Source: Paraburkholderia sp. ZP32-5
Lineage (GTDB): Bacteria > Pseudomonadota > Gammaproteobacteria > Burkholderiales > Burkholderiaceae
Assembly (NCBI RefSeq): GCF_021390495.1
Contig: NZ_JAJEJP010000003.1
Coordinates: forward strand, 1,240,001 to 1,304,000
Direction of reading: 5' to 3'
Length of the DNA stretch: 64,000 bases
The translations under genes were made by a program, and so were the position numbers. This document shows, one piece after another, positions 26,137 to 34,735 of the stretch; the stretch's first letter is position 1; each line of letters starts with the position of its first letter. Below the pieces are notes generated by a model. The model was not told where the DNA came from, searched no databases, and was given only the letters and a program-made list of their open reading frames with translations.

Positions 26137-27696
26137 ATGATCACCCTGCGAAGTTTTCTGGTGCCCTTCACCTTCGCCTTGCTGACTTCATGCGCGAGCT
26201 TGCCGCCGCAGACCGACCGCATCCAGACGCACGCCATCACCGACACGCAGGACACGCGCCTCGGCATTGCCTTCACGCCACAAGAGAAGCAGCACCCAGA
26301 CGAAAGCGCATTTCATCTTCTGCCCGACGCAGTCAATGCGCTCGTCGCGCGATTCGTGCTCGCGGAAGGCGCCGACCGCACACTCGACCTCCAATACTAC
26401 ATCTGGCACGACGACCTGACGGGCCGCGAACTAGCCGCCGCCGTGATGCGCGCTGCTGATCGCGGCGTGCGCGTGAGAATCCTCCTCGACGATCTCGGCA
26501 CCAATGCCGACGACAAGTTGCTGCTCGCGCTCGACTCGCATCCGAACGTGCAAATCCGCCTCTTCAACCCAGTTGCGAATCGCACCTTCAAGAAGATCGG
26601 GATGGCCACCGAGTTCTTCCGCGTGAACCGGCGCATGCACAATAAGGCGATGATCGCCGACAACGAGGGCGCGATTCTTGGCGGCCGCAATATCGGCGAC
26701 GAGTATTTCGGCGCATCAACCAACGTCGCGTTCGGCGATCTCGATGTGTTCGTGCATGGCCCCGTGGTGCGCGAAGTATCGACCGCGTTCGACCTCTACT
26801 GGAACTCCGAAGCTGCGTACCCGGTCGACCGGCTGATAGGTCGTAAGGCAGACGCGGGGGCGCTTGCGGATGTGCGCGCAAAGTCCGACACGTATCTCGC
26901 CTCCGAGGAAAACAACCCTTACGTTGTCAATGCGCGCGAGCGGCTCACGAAGGTGATCCATTCGGAGCAGGACACCACGTACTCGTGGGGCAAGGCTACG
27001 CTGCTCTACGACGATCCCTCAAAGATCACGCGATCGCCGGGCAACGCGCAAGGTCATCTGATGACGCAACTAAAGGCGATGGAGCTTCAGCCAAAGCAGC
27101 AGTTGCTCGTCGTCTCGCCTTACTTCGTGCCCGGCAAGGAAGGCGTCGCATGGCTATCCGGCCTCACGCAAAAGAACGTGCGCGTGACCGTACTGACGAA
27201 CTCGCTCGCGGCCACTGACGTCGCTGCCGTGCACGCCGGCTATCAACGCTACCGCAAGGCACTGCTCAAAGCAGGCGTGCGCCTGTATGAACTCAAACCT
27301 GGGGCGGACAAAAAGGATGACAAGGACAAAAAACACGTCTTCGGTTCGTCCAAAGCATCGCTGCACGCGAAGACTTACGTATTCGACCGTGACAGCATTT
27401 TCATCGGCTCGATGAATCTCGATCCGCGCTCGGTCGAACTCAACACGGAGATCGGCGTGTATTGCGAAAGCCCGCCGGCGGCCGCGCAGGTGGTCGATAC
27501 CGTCGAGCCGAATCTGGATTACGAAGCGTGGCGGCTCGAACTGCGCCCAAATCCGAATGGCACGCAAAGCATCGTGTGGATCGATACCGCGCGCGACGGT
27601 ACCGTGAAGGTGCTCGACAGCGAGCCCGACGTGTCGGGTTTGCGCAAGGCGGGCATCTGGTTTCTGAGCATTCTGCCGATCGAATCGCAGCTTTAG
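26137..27696 (+). CDS. Phospholipase D-family lipoprotein (cardiolipin synthase C-like)
   Basis: 519 residues. The N-terminus has a lipoprotein signal (FALLTSCASL, with the lipobox cysteine near residue 19). Two HxKxxxxD catalytic motifs are clear: MHNKAMIADNEGAILGGRN near residue 168 and LHAKTYVFDRDSIFIGSMN near 410. This is the two-motif layout of ClsC/YmdC-like cardiolipin synthases, which join phosphatidyl groups on the periplasmic face. Length also fits (about 470-520). It is a single gene; no ymdB-like partner lies beside it. Confidence 0.88.
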   Translation: MITLRSFLVPFTFALLTSCASLPPQTDRIQTHAITDTQDTRLGIAFTPQEKQHPDESAFHLLPDAVNALVARFVLAEGADRTLDLQYYIWHDDLTGRELAAAVMRAADRGVRVRILLDDLGTNADDKLLLALDSHPNVQIRLFNPVANRTFKKIGMATEFFRVNRRMHNKAMIADNEGAILGGRNIGDEYFGASTNVAFGDLDVFVHGPVVREVSTAFDLYWNSEAAYPVDRLIGRKADAGALADVRAKSDTYLASEENNPYVVNARERLTKVIHSEQDTTYSWGKATLLYDDPSKITRSPGNAQGHLMTQLKAMELQPKQQLLVVSPYFVPGKEGVAWLSGLTQKNVRVTVLTNSLAATDVAAVHAGYQRYRKALLKAGVRLYELKPGADKKDDKDKKHVFGSSKASLHAKTYVFDRDSIFIGSMNLDPRSVELNTEIGVYCESPPAAAQVVDTVEPNLDYEAWRLELRPNPNGTQSIVWIDTARDGTVKVLDSEPDVSGLRKAGIWFLSILPIESQL

Positions 27697-27889
27697 TGAC
27701 GCCATGTCCACCAGCCGGCATCATCCGGCCGGATTCACGGACCCGATGAGCATTGACGCCGCGGGATTCCAGTGGCCCAACGACTGCAGAGCAACTCATC
27801 GCGGCCCGTAAGCGGACGCCCGGGTCGAGTGGCGCACCCATGGAGCCCACCACTCGAATTGCCTGGTTCTGGTTCGGGCTGGTGTCCCG

Positions 27890-28708
27890 TCAGGATTTGA
27901 TGAACTCGAGAAGGTCGGGGTTCAGGACGTCCGCGTGGGTGGTCAGCATGCCGTGCGGGAAGCCAGGGTATGTCTTCAGCGAACCGTTCGCGAGCAGGTC
28001 GACCGCGCGGGGCACCGCACTGGCGAACGGGACGATCTGATCGTCTTCGCCATGCATGACCAGTACCGGCACAGTGATCTTCTTCAGATCGTCGGTGTAG
28101 TCCTCCAGCCAGGACGATACGGTCTCGTAGTGGGCCTGGGCGCTGCCCGCCATGCCTTGACGCCACCAGTTCGCGATCACCGCCTCAGACGGCTTGGCGC
28201 CCTCACGGTTGAATCCATAGAACGGCCCCTCCGGGACTGCCCGGTAAAACTCCGACCGGTTGCCAAGCATGCCTGACTTAACCGCGTCGAACCACTCCCG
28301 CGGCTGACCTCCAGGGTTCGCGTCGGTTTTCACCATGTTCGGCGTCAACGAGGCCACCAGCACTGCCTTGGCGACCCGCTCCTGGTGACGAGCGACGTAG
28401 CGGGCCACCTCGCCGCCGCCGGTGGAGTGCCCGATGTGGATCGCGTCACGGACGTCGAGGTGTTCGGTCAGTGCAGCGAGGTCGGCGACCCAGTGATCCA
28501 TGTCGTTGCCGGTGCCCACTTGCTCGGACCGACCGTGCCCGCGCCGGTCATGGGCGATCACCCGGTAGCCGTGGTGAAGGAAAAACATCATCTGGGCGTC
28601 CCAGTCGTCGGCCGACAGGGGCCAGCCATGGCTGAAGACGATCGGCTGACCGGACCCCCAGTCCTTGTAGAAGATCTTTACGCCGTCCGGAGTGGTGATC
28701 GTAGGCAT
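27890..28708 (-). CDS. Alpha/beta hydrolase (non-haem chloroperoxidase/arylesterase type)
   Basis: 272 residues, the usual length of cofactor-free haloperoxidase-type hydrolases. The oxyanion region is FSHGWPLSADDWD, the nucleophile elbow is GHSTGGGEVARYV (serine near residue 94), an aspartate lies in VMHGEDDQIVPF, and a histidine in PGFPHGMLTTH. These proteins act as esterases or perhydrolases in practice. The gene has an exceptionally good AGGAGGT ribosome binding site, unlike the GGAGAC type seen in most of the window. It lies next to a decayed LysR gene in divergent orientation, suggesting a former regulator-enzyme pair. Confidence 0.9.
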   Translation of the reverse strand: MPTITTPDGVKIFYKDWGSGQPIVFSHGWPLSADDWDAQMMFFLHHGYRVIAHDRRGHGRSEQVGTGNDMDHWVADLAALTEHLDVRDAIHIGHSTGGGEVARYVARHQERVAKAVLVASLTPNMVKTDANPGGQPREWFDAVKSGMLGNRSEFYRAVPEGPFYGFNREGAKPSEAVIANWWRQGMAGSAQAHYETVSSWLEDYTDDLKKITVPVLVMHGEDDQIVPFASAVPRAVDLLANGSLKTYPGFPHGMLTTHADVLNPDLLEFIKS

Positions 28709-29082
28709 TGCTGGTACCTCCTATAAGAGATTGATTGAAGTGCTGGTTCTCCGCGAGACATCGAGAATGCTGCCGACGGCTTCTTTCGAAGTGTTATTTC
28801 ATACGCATCTGAAAACACGCGAGCGGAGCGCACTCCGACAACGCTGCGATGGATCTCCAAATGTCCCTCGGCGCGACGCCCTTGCTGCTGGCGCCTGAAC
28901 GCGTCGAGTACAAGAATCGGCCTGTGATTGAGCACTCGGAATGCAGTGACCACGCCAGTGAGAACTCCACGTGGGCGCTTGGCTCGTCGATACGGCAGCC
29001 GTTGCAATATAGGTATCGCCTGCCTCGATGACAAAGACTTTCTATGATTTGACCTATGCCTCAAAGGCATACAGGCGAGCCA
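28709..29082. other. Intergenic region between hydrolase gene and decayed lysR
   Basis: About 370 bases holding the leader and promoter of the leftward hydrolase and, originally, the promoter of the lysR gene. Short frames on both strands have no recognisable product. I see no strong repeat or terminator. Confidence 0.5.
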
Positions 29083-29584
29083 ATGGAGCTTCGACATCTG
29101 CGATGTTTCATCGCGGTTGCGGAGGAAGGGACTCTGTTGACAGCCGTCCAACGGCGGCTACACACGGCGTGACGCTTACTACTGTCGGAAAAATTCCTTG
29201 ATCACGCGCGTCTGGCGCTGCTTCAAGTCGAAGCTGGTATCGACGGCGCACGGCGTGCGGAACAGCCTGGAAAACCCATCTTGGCCATGAGCTTCCTCGC
29301 GGGGCAGGAAGTCATATGGTTGCCGCATGCGCTGCGCATCCTCCGCGAGGAGGCACCGGATGCGGAGATTACACTGTGCAGCCAGTCTTCTCCTGAACTC
29401 ATTCAAAGTCCTGGCGAAGGAGCCACTGATCGCCATACTGCCGGCAGATCATCCGCTGACGTCACACAGAAAAATGCGACCGCAGGATCTCGCCAGCCAG
29501 ATTTACGTCAGTTCGTCCAAGACTTCTCCCGATCCGGAGGAACATTTCGAATTCCCGTCAATTGCTGCTCACAGTCATCGCTGA
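29083..29584 (+). pseudogene. Decayed LysR-family regulator (internal deletions, stop, frameshift)
   Basis: Three pieces of one LysR protein are visible in order. The ATG at 29083 begins MELRHLRCFIAVAEEG and reads to RRLHTA, then a stop at 29170. The same frame resumes at 29194 with FLDHARLALLQVEAGIDG and continues through AMSFLAGQEVIWLPHALRI to about 29400. The second frame then gives FKVLAKEPLIAILPADHPLT and QDLASQIYVSSSKTSP. Compared with intact family members, the recognition helix region (about 40 residues) and a second stretch of about 25 residues are missing, and the C-terminal third is lost. The product cannot be functional. The intact ancestor probably regulated the divergent hydrolase. 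Confidence 0.88.
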
Positions 29585-29725
29585 ACGCAAGTTAGCGCGC
29601 AGCCTTTTGCGCGCCGTACGCCATCGGTGATATAAGCAATGCGGCCGACGCCGTCCCCTTTTCATCGCGCGGCATGGCCATCGTTTCGCCAACACCAACC
29701 CGAACCCCAACCCACCGCTTCAGCA

Positions 29726-30625
29726 ATGAATTTCGATCTCTCCGACTTGCGCGCTTTCGTTGCATCGGCCGATCTCGGCAGCTTCCGCGCGGCAGCCGAT
29801 TCGCTGAACATTTCGCCGTCCGCGTTATCGCGCCGCGTGGAAAAACTCGAAGGCGCGCTCGGCGTGCGTCTGTTTGAGCGCACCACGCGGAAGATGGAAT
29901 TGACGGTCGCCGGCCGATCGTTTGTCGAAAAAGCCCGCAATGTACTCGCCGAACTCGAAAGCTCGCTATTCGGCATGGAAGATCTCGCGCGGCGCCTGAC
30001 CGGTCTCGTCACGATTGCATGCGTGCCGTCGGCGGTCAGCTTCTTCGTGCCGACCGCCATCGAGCAATATCACCGCAGTTATCCGGGTATTCGCGTGCGT
30101 CTGATCGACGAAACGTCGTCGGTCGTGTTTCTCGCGGTCGCGCGCGGAGAAGCCGATTTCGGGCTGACCTATATCGGCACGCAGGAACCCGATATCGAAT
30201 TCACGCCGATCCGCAAGGATCCGTTCGTGCTGGCCTGTCTGCGCAATCATCCGCTCGCGAGCCAGGCGTCGGTCACGTGGTCGGAGATTGCGCAATACGA
30301 CGACTACATCGTGCTTGCGCAAGGCAGCGGCAACCGCACGCTGATCGATAACGCGCTCGCCAATACCGTGCGCCCGCCGCAGTGGTTCTGCGAAGTGCAG
30401 CACGTGCCCGCACTCGTCAGCCTGATTCAGGCGGGTGTCGGCATTGGCGTGGTGCCCCAGCTCGCGTTGCCGCGCGACCGGCATCGCTCTCTAGTCAGCA
30501 TTCCGCTGACTCATCCAAAAGTCGCGCGCACGCTGGGCGTGATACGGCGCAAGGATCGACCGCTTTCGGTGGCCGCTCAGCATTTCCTCGATCTTTTGAT
30601 CAGTTCCGCTGCTTCGTCGGCGTAG
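29726..30625 (+). CDS. LysR-family transcriptional regulator
   Basis: 299 residues with LSDLRAFVASADLGSFRAAA, SLNISPSALSRRVEKLEGAL and FERTTRKMELTVAG in the DNA-binding domain, and an effector domain with VTIACVPSAVSFFVPTAIEQ and GVGIGVVPQLALPRDRHRSL. It resembles regulators of organic-acid or amino-acid catabolism, but effector and targets are unknown. It reads toward the three secreted paralogues and the FAH/Ldh/MFS operon, so it could regulate either. The ATG at 29726 lies at the start of the conserved domain. Confidence 0.92.
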   Translation: MNFDLSDLRAFVASADLGSFRAAADSLNISPSALSRRVEKLEGALGVRLFERTTRKMELTVAGRSFVEKARNVLAELESSLFGMEDLARRLTGLVTIACVPSAVSFFVPTAIEQYHRSYPGIRVRLIDETSSVVFLAVARGEADFGLTYIGTQEPDIEFTPIRKDPFVLACLRNHPLASQASVTWSEIAQYDDYIVLAQGSGNRTLIDNALANTVRPPQWFCEVQHVPALVSLIQAGVGIGVVPQLALPRDRHRSLVSIPLTHPKVARTLGVIRRKDRPLSVAAQHFLDLLISSAASSA

Positions 30626-30739
30626 TAACGGAAGCGAATTTATCTACACATGAATGCTTGAAACATTCGTTGGCGCAACCTAGTCTTCGTTGTGGAATGC
30701 GGATCGACCGCGGAATCTTCGGTCCGCCGAGGAGGTCGC

Positions 30740-31342
30740 ATGCGCCGGTCGTTTCTTGCAGGGCTGCTTCTTTCAGTGGCTGCGACGAGTTATGGCGGCG
30801 GCAACCAGGCGCCGCACAACGATTCCCGCGAGCGCAATGACGATCCGGTTCTGGCGCTGTATGACAGTAACGGGACACGGGTCGGACCGATCGTGTCATA
30901 CGGCTATCAGGACGGCGTCGTATTGACGATCGACCACACACCGGTATTCGTTCCCGTCGTTCGCGCCCAGGTCACGGGACCGCCGAACGATATCACCCAG
31001 CAGAACATCGAATATTCCGCTTCGCAGCTGGTATGGATGGGCGCGCCCGGTGTCTACTTCGACGCATCGAATTGCGCCGGTACAAGCTACCTGGGTGTGT
31101 CGGACGGCTTCTATAACATCTACGCGCCCGTGAGGCCGTCGATTCCCGTGCGAGCGGGCGCAAACGTCACGCTGTACATCGCCGCGGATAGCGCATCGGC
31201 GAGCACCCCTGTCAGTTCTTTCTTCGCGACCGTATTGAATAGTTGCCAGTCTTTTCAGCCGGATTCGATCGAGCTATGGAAGTCCGGGAGCACGTTCGAT
31301 CTCACCGGCCACTACCCCGAGCCGCTCAGCGCTCATTACTGA
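30740..31342 (+). CDS. Secreted protein of unknown function, first of three tandem paralogues
   Basis: 200 residues with a Sec signal peptide (MRRSFLAGLLLSVAATSYGG) and a GGAGG ribosome binding site. No known domain is recognised. It shares an ordered set of motifs with the next two genes: an early D-x-x-G-x-x-VG segment (LYDSNGTRVG), DGVVLTIDHTPVFVPVVR, SASQLVWM, a pair of cysteines, RPSIPVRAGANVTLYIAAD and a terminal TFDLTGHYPEPL. The composition suggests a compact beta-rich extracellular or periplasmic domain. Its neighbours on the same strand start 22 and 567 bases later, so the three probably form one transcript. Confidence 0.8.
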   Translation: MRRSFLAGLLLSVAATSYGGGNQAPHNDSRERNDDPVLALYDSNGTRVGPIVSYGYQDGVVLTIDHTPVFVPVVRAQVTGPPNDITQQNIEYSASQLVWMGAPGVYFDASNCAGTSYLGVSDGFYNIYAPVRPSIPVRAGANVTLYIAADSASASTPVSSFFATVLNSCQSFQPDSIELWKSGSTFDLTGHYPEPLSAHY

Positions 31343-31364
31343 AGGTACTGAAGGGCGACACATC

Positions 31365-31880
31365 ATGAGCGCCGTGAAGCACATCATTGCATCGACCTGC
31401 TGGCTTCTCGCGGCAGCAGGCGCTTACGGACAAAACCAACGCGGCGTGGACATGCACGAGCATCATCAGGCCGAGCACGTCGCAGCGGTATTCGACGCAA
31501 ACGGCGCCTATGTCGGCACGATCGATGCTCTCGATGCGGTGTTCGGCGTCAACATGACGATCAATGGCGCGGTGGTCTTCGTGAAAATCCAGCGCTTGTC
31601 GAACGACGACTTTTCGAATGCTTCCGCTTCGCAATTCCGCTGGATGGCCACCGACTGCACGACGGAGTCGAATTGCACCGGCGTTGTGCCCGTCAGTTGC
31701 GGCGGCGCGTTGTGTCCGGCGCGGCCATCGATGGCGATCAGACGCGGCACCGCAGTCACGCTCTATATTGCAAGCCCGTCGAACTCCACGGTCGGGAACC
31801 CCTTCAATCCGCAGTGGGCCCCCGAGGCAACCTACGATCTGACCTTGCATCATCCGGAACCGCTGACGGTCAGGTACTGA
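31365..31880 (+). CDS. Secreted protein of unknown function, second of three tandem paralogues
   Basis: 171 residues with a signal peptide (IIASTCWLLAAAGAYG). It carries the same motif order as its neighbours in diverged form: VFDANGAYVG, GAVVFVKIQR, SASQFRWMATDC, RPSMAIRRGTAVTLYIAS and TYDLTLHHPEPLTVRY. The mature N-terminus is histidine-rich (MHEHHQAEH), which the first paralogue lacks; the third has a short DDAHHGRD version. Metal binding by this segment is possible but unproven. Four cysteines in the middle could form disulfides. No homologue of known function is recognised. Confidence 0.8.
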   Translation: MSAVKHIIASTCWLLAAAGAYGQNQRGVDMHEHHQAEHVAAVFDANGAYVGTIDALDAVFGVNMTINGAVVFVKIQRLSNDDFSNASASQFRWMATDCTTESNCTGVVPVSCGGALCPARPSMAIRRGTAVTLYIASPSNSTVGNPFNPQWAPEATYDLTLHHPEPLTVRY

Positions 31881-31909
31881 GCGACGGGAACAACCATTCG
31901 GAGGAACTT

Positions 31910-32539
31910 ATGCGTCGGCTGATTGTGGCGTTGCTTCTGACCTGCGCGGCGGCAGCATCGTATAGCGACGATGCGCATCACGGCCGCGATCGATCTGATG
32001 ACAACGGGACCCGGCATCTTCAGCTTTTCGACGCGCAAGGTCACCGGGTCGGGCGACTGACGTCGCTCGGCGGCAGCGACGGCGTGCTGCTCGACAGTGA
32101 TGGCGTGCCGATTTTCGCGGCGATCGAACGAAGAAGCGACAGCAACGGAACGTCCGCGACCGACTTCCAGTGGTCCGCGCCGTCGGTGCTGTCATACGCG
32201 GCGGCGGGCTGCAGCGGTACGCCGCTGGTTCGCTATGACCCAGACACCTACCGTCAACAGGCCGCGCGTCCTTCCATGGCAGTCAGAAACGGCGCTGACG
32301 TGACCATTTATATCGCCGCCGACGGCCTTTCGGCCGCGATGAAAAACGTGTCCGCGTCTTCAGCGGCGCACGGTTGCGAAAACCTCGTCGCTGCACCGCG
32401 AACCACCTGTGAAGACGGTTGCGTGTGGCCACCGTCGCAGGCGTATACGTTGCCGTTCGCGTCGCAGGCATGGCCCGTTGCGGGCACTTATGAATTGACG
32501 CGGCGATTTCCGGAGCCGCTGAGAATCGGTGAGCGGTGA
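31910..32539 (+). CDS. Secreted protein of unknown function, third of three tandem paralogues
   Basis: 209 residues beginning with a signal peptide (MRRLIVALLLTCAAAASYSD) behind GAGGAAC. It shares LFDAQGHRVG, DGVLLDSDGVPIFAAIERR, ATDFQWS, RPSMAVRNGADVTIYIAAD and TYELTRRFPEPL with the two upstream genes. It is the longest C-terminal half of the three, with an additional cysteine-containing insertion (TTCEDGCVWPPSQAY). Its signal peptide begins MRR like that of the first paralogue. Function unknown; likely exported together with the others. Confidence 0.8.
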   Translation: MRRLIVALLLTCAAAASYSDDAHHGRDRSDDNGTRHLQLFDAQGHRVGRLTSLGGSDGVLLDSDGVPIFAAIERRSDSNGTSATDFQWSAPSVLSYAAAGCSGTPLVRYDPDTYRQQAARPSMAVRNGADVTIYIAADGLSAAMKNVSASSAAHGCENLVAAPRTTCEDGCVWPPSQAYTLPFASQAWPVAGTYELTRRFPEPLRIGER

Positions 32540-32595
32540 CGATCGACAGCGAGAGCATCTCCCCTTCCATTCGTGCGCACCACGCACCAATCGAA

Positions 32596-32631
32596 CAAAA
32601 AAATGCGCTTATCACGACAATCGATAAGCGC
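32596..32631 (-). terminator. Rho-independent-type hairpin in minus orientation
   Basis: GCGCTTATC at 32605-32613 pairs perfectly with GATAAGCGC at 32623-32631 around a 9-base loop. A run of A residues precedes it on the plus strand, so read on the minus strand it is a stem followed by a T-run. Yet both flanking genes are on the plus strand. It may block antisense transcription, terminate both ways, or act as an operator in front of the next operon. Confidence 0.5.
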
Positions 32632-32695
32632 GATCATCTCCTGACGGTGAATGCGCCGCACATCCGCGACGCCGCCGATGAATTCAGGAGACTCC

Positions 32696-33481
32696 ATGCG
32701 GTGGGCAAGATTCGAGGCAGACGGTAAGGCCAGCTACGGCATCATCGAAAACGACGAAATCGAGGCCGTCAGCGGCGATCCTTTCGACGGCTACGAACGG
32801 ACCGGCGTCCGCACATCGCTGGCATCCGTTCGTCTGTTGTGTCCGGTCATGCCGCGCACACTCTACGCGGCCGGTCTCAACTACGCGGCGCACGTGACCG
32901 CGCTCGCCAACAGCAAGGGCGAAACACCCAAACTGCCGCCCGCCGCCGATATCGGCTATCGCGGCAGCAATGCGCTGATCGCGCACAACGATCAGATCGT
33001 GATTCCGGCGGATGCGGGCGAACGCATCCAGTACGAGGCGGAACTGGTCGTCGTGATCGGCCGCAAAGCCAAGGGCCTCACGGAAGCGGACGCGCTGTCG
33101 TGCGTGCTCGGCTACACGATCGGCAACGACATCAGCGAGCGCGACTGGCAGGCGTCGGACCGCACGCTGTGGCGCGCGAAATCCTGCGACACGTTCATGC
33201 CGATGGGTCCGTGGATCGAGACCGATGTCGACCTCGACGCGGCGGTTACGACGGTTCGTGTGAACGGCCGCGAAACCCTGTCTTTCCCGACCAACAGCAT
33301 GATTTTCGGCGTCGCCGCCTATATCAGCCGTATGTCGAAATACATGACGCTGTATCCGGGCGACGTGATCTGGATGGGCACCGAAGGCACGTCGGAGAAC
33401 CTGAAAGCCGGCGACGTCGTGGAGGTCGACATCTCCGGAATCGGCACGCTGAGCAATCCGCTCGTGCGCGCATCGGCCTGA
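32696..33481 (+). CDS. Fumarylacetoacetate hydrolase family protein (single-domain)
   Basis: 261 residues, the length of the short FAH family (HpcE/FahD1-like) rather than true fumarylacetoacetase. Metal ligands are in IQYEAELVVVIG (E-x-E) and the following aspartate in YTIGNDISERDWQ. LWRAKSCDTFMPMGPWI and DVIWMGTEGTSENL complete the signature. Members hydrolyse acylpyruvates, decarboxylate oxaloacetate, or act as 2-hydroxyhepta-2,4-diene-1,7-dioate isomerases or 2,4-diketo-3-deoxy-sugar-acid hydrolases. The ATG follows AGGAGACT. It heads an operon with an Ldh-type dehydrogenase, MFS transporter and alpha/beta hydrolase, pointing to sugar-acid or hydroxy-acid catabolism (inference). Confidence 0.9.
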   Translation: MRWARFEADGKASYGIIENDEIEAVSGDPFDGYERTGVRTSLASVRLLCPVMPRTLYAAGLNYAAHVTALANSKGETPKLPPAADIGYRGSNALIAHNDQIVIPADAGERIQYEAELVVVIGRKAKGLTEADALSCVLGYTIGNDISERDWQASDRTLWRAKSCDTFMPMGPWIETDVDLDAAVTTVRVNGRETLSFPTNSMIFGVAAYISRMSKYMTLYPGDVIWMGTEGTSENLKAGDVVEVDISGIGTLSNPLVRASA

Positions 33482-33542
33482 TCGATTCGTGCATCGGACG
33501 CGGCAATTCAAACAACAAACCGACATTCAACTGGATCACTTC

Positions 33543-34607
33543 ATGACTGGCACTCAACCACGCGCCGGCGTCGTCAGCAAGGAACGGCTGACCGGGCTGA
33601 CGATCGACGCACTGCTCGCACTCGGCCTGACGCAAACCGATGCCACCGACGCCGCGACGATTCTGGTCCTCGCGGATCTATTCGGTTTGCGCACGCACGG
33701 CACGAGCCGCATCGAATCGTATGGCGAGCGTCTGAGGATCGGCGGCATCAACCCCACTCCGTCGTTCAATCCGGAGCAGGTTTCGCCCGCGCTATACCGG
33801 CTCGATGGCGACAATGGCGTTGGTCCGCTGGTCGGTTTTCGCGCGTTGCAGGTGGCGATGAAAGCCGCCCGCAGCAATGGCATCAGTTGTGTTTTCGTGC
33901 GCGGCAGCAATCACTTCGGTCCGGTTTCGCCGTATTCGTACATCGCCGCGCAACAGGGCTTCGCCAGCATCATCGGCAGCAATGCGACCACGACGATCGC
34001 GCCGTGGGGCGGCACCGACGCGCGGCTCGGCAATAGTCCGGTCGGCTTCGGCGTGCCGAATCCCGCCGGCCGTCCGGTGCTGCTCGATATGGCGATCAGC
34101 GTGGTTGCGCGCGCAAAGATCCGCAATGCGTTGAAGCGCGGCGAGTCGATTCCGTCGACATGGGCCACCGATCAATACGGCAGGCCGACCACCGACCCGA
34201 AGGCCGCGCTCGACGGTTTTCTGCTGCCGATCGGCGGTCACAAGGGCTATGGTCTTGCGTTGATCGTCGATCTGCTGGCCGGCATGTTGTCCGGCGCCGC
34301 GTATCTGACGCATGTCAAATCGTGGCTCGACGATCCCGAAGAGCCACAGAATCTCGGTCATTTCTACATCCTGATCGACACGACGGTGCTCGGCAACAGC
34401 GAATGGCTGGCCGCGCGGATGACCGATTACGCGGCAATCCTGCACGGCTCGGCACCGGTCGATCCGAACGCACCCGTGATCGTCCCCGGTGAAATCGAGT
34501 TGAACCAGTACGATCGGCAACTGGCCGAAGGCATCGATATCGGCGTCGAACAACTGGCGATGCTCGAAGCCGCCGCGGTGGGCAAGTATCAGACCGCGGC
34601 GGGTTGA
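33543..34607 (+). CDS. Ldh-family (malate/L-lactate/ureidoglycolate dehydrogenase type) NAD(P) oxidoreductase
   Basis: 354 residues of the unusual non-Rossmann LDH2/MDHG2 family. Signature segments are LADLFGLRTHGTSRIESY with the catalytic histidine, VFVRGSNHFGPVSPYSYIA, GTDARLGNSPVGFGVPNP and PIGGHKGYGLALIVDLLAGMLSG. Members oxidise 2-hydroxy acids such as malate, L-lactate, ureidoglycolate or 2,3-diketogulonate-type sugar acids. It follows the FAH-family hydrolase by about 60 bases and precedes an MFS gene. The substrate is probably the compound imported by that transporter or its product. Confidence 0.9.
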   Translation: MTGTQPRAGVVSKERLTGLTIDALLALGLTQTDATDAATILVLADLFGLRTHGTSRIESYGERLRIGGINPTPSFNPEQVSPALYRLDGDNGVGPLVGFRALQVAMKAARSNGISCVFVRGSNHFGPVSPYSYIAAQQGFASIIGSNATTTIAPWGGTDARLGNSPVGFGVPNPAGRPVLLDMAISVVARAKIRNALKRGESIPSTWATDQYGRPTTDPKAALDGFLLPIGGHKGYGLALIVDLLAGMLSGAAYLTHVKSWLDDPEEPQNLGHFYILIDTTVLGNSEWLAARMTDYAAILHGSAPVDPNAPVIVPGEIELNQYDRQLAEGIDIGVEQLAMLEAAAVGKYQTAAG

Positions 34608-34735
34608 ACGCCAGCAGCGCGTAGTAGCAAATGCGCAAATAAGCAAACGGGCACGCGCGTCCGTAGATAAACGATGTACGGAGAGCATCGCTACGGGCCG
34701 CCTATCCGGCAATCACAATAAGAGAGGAGCGACTG

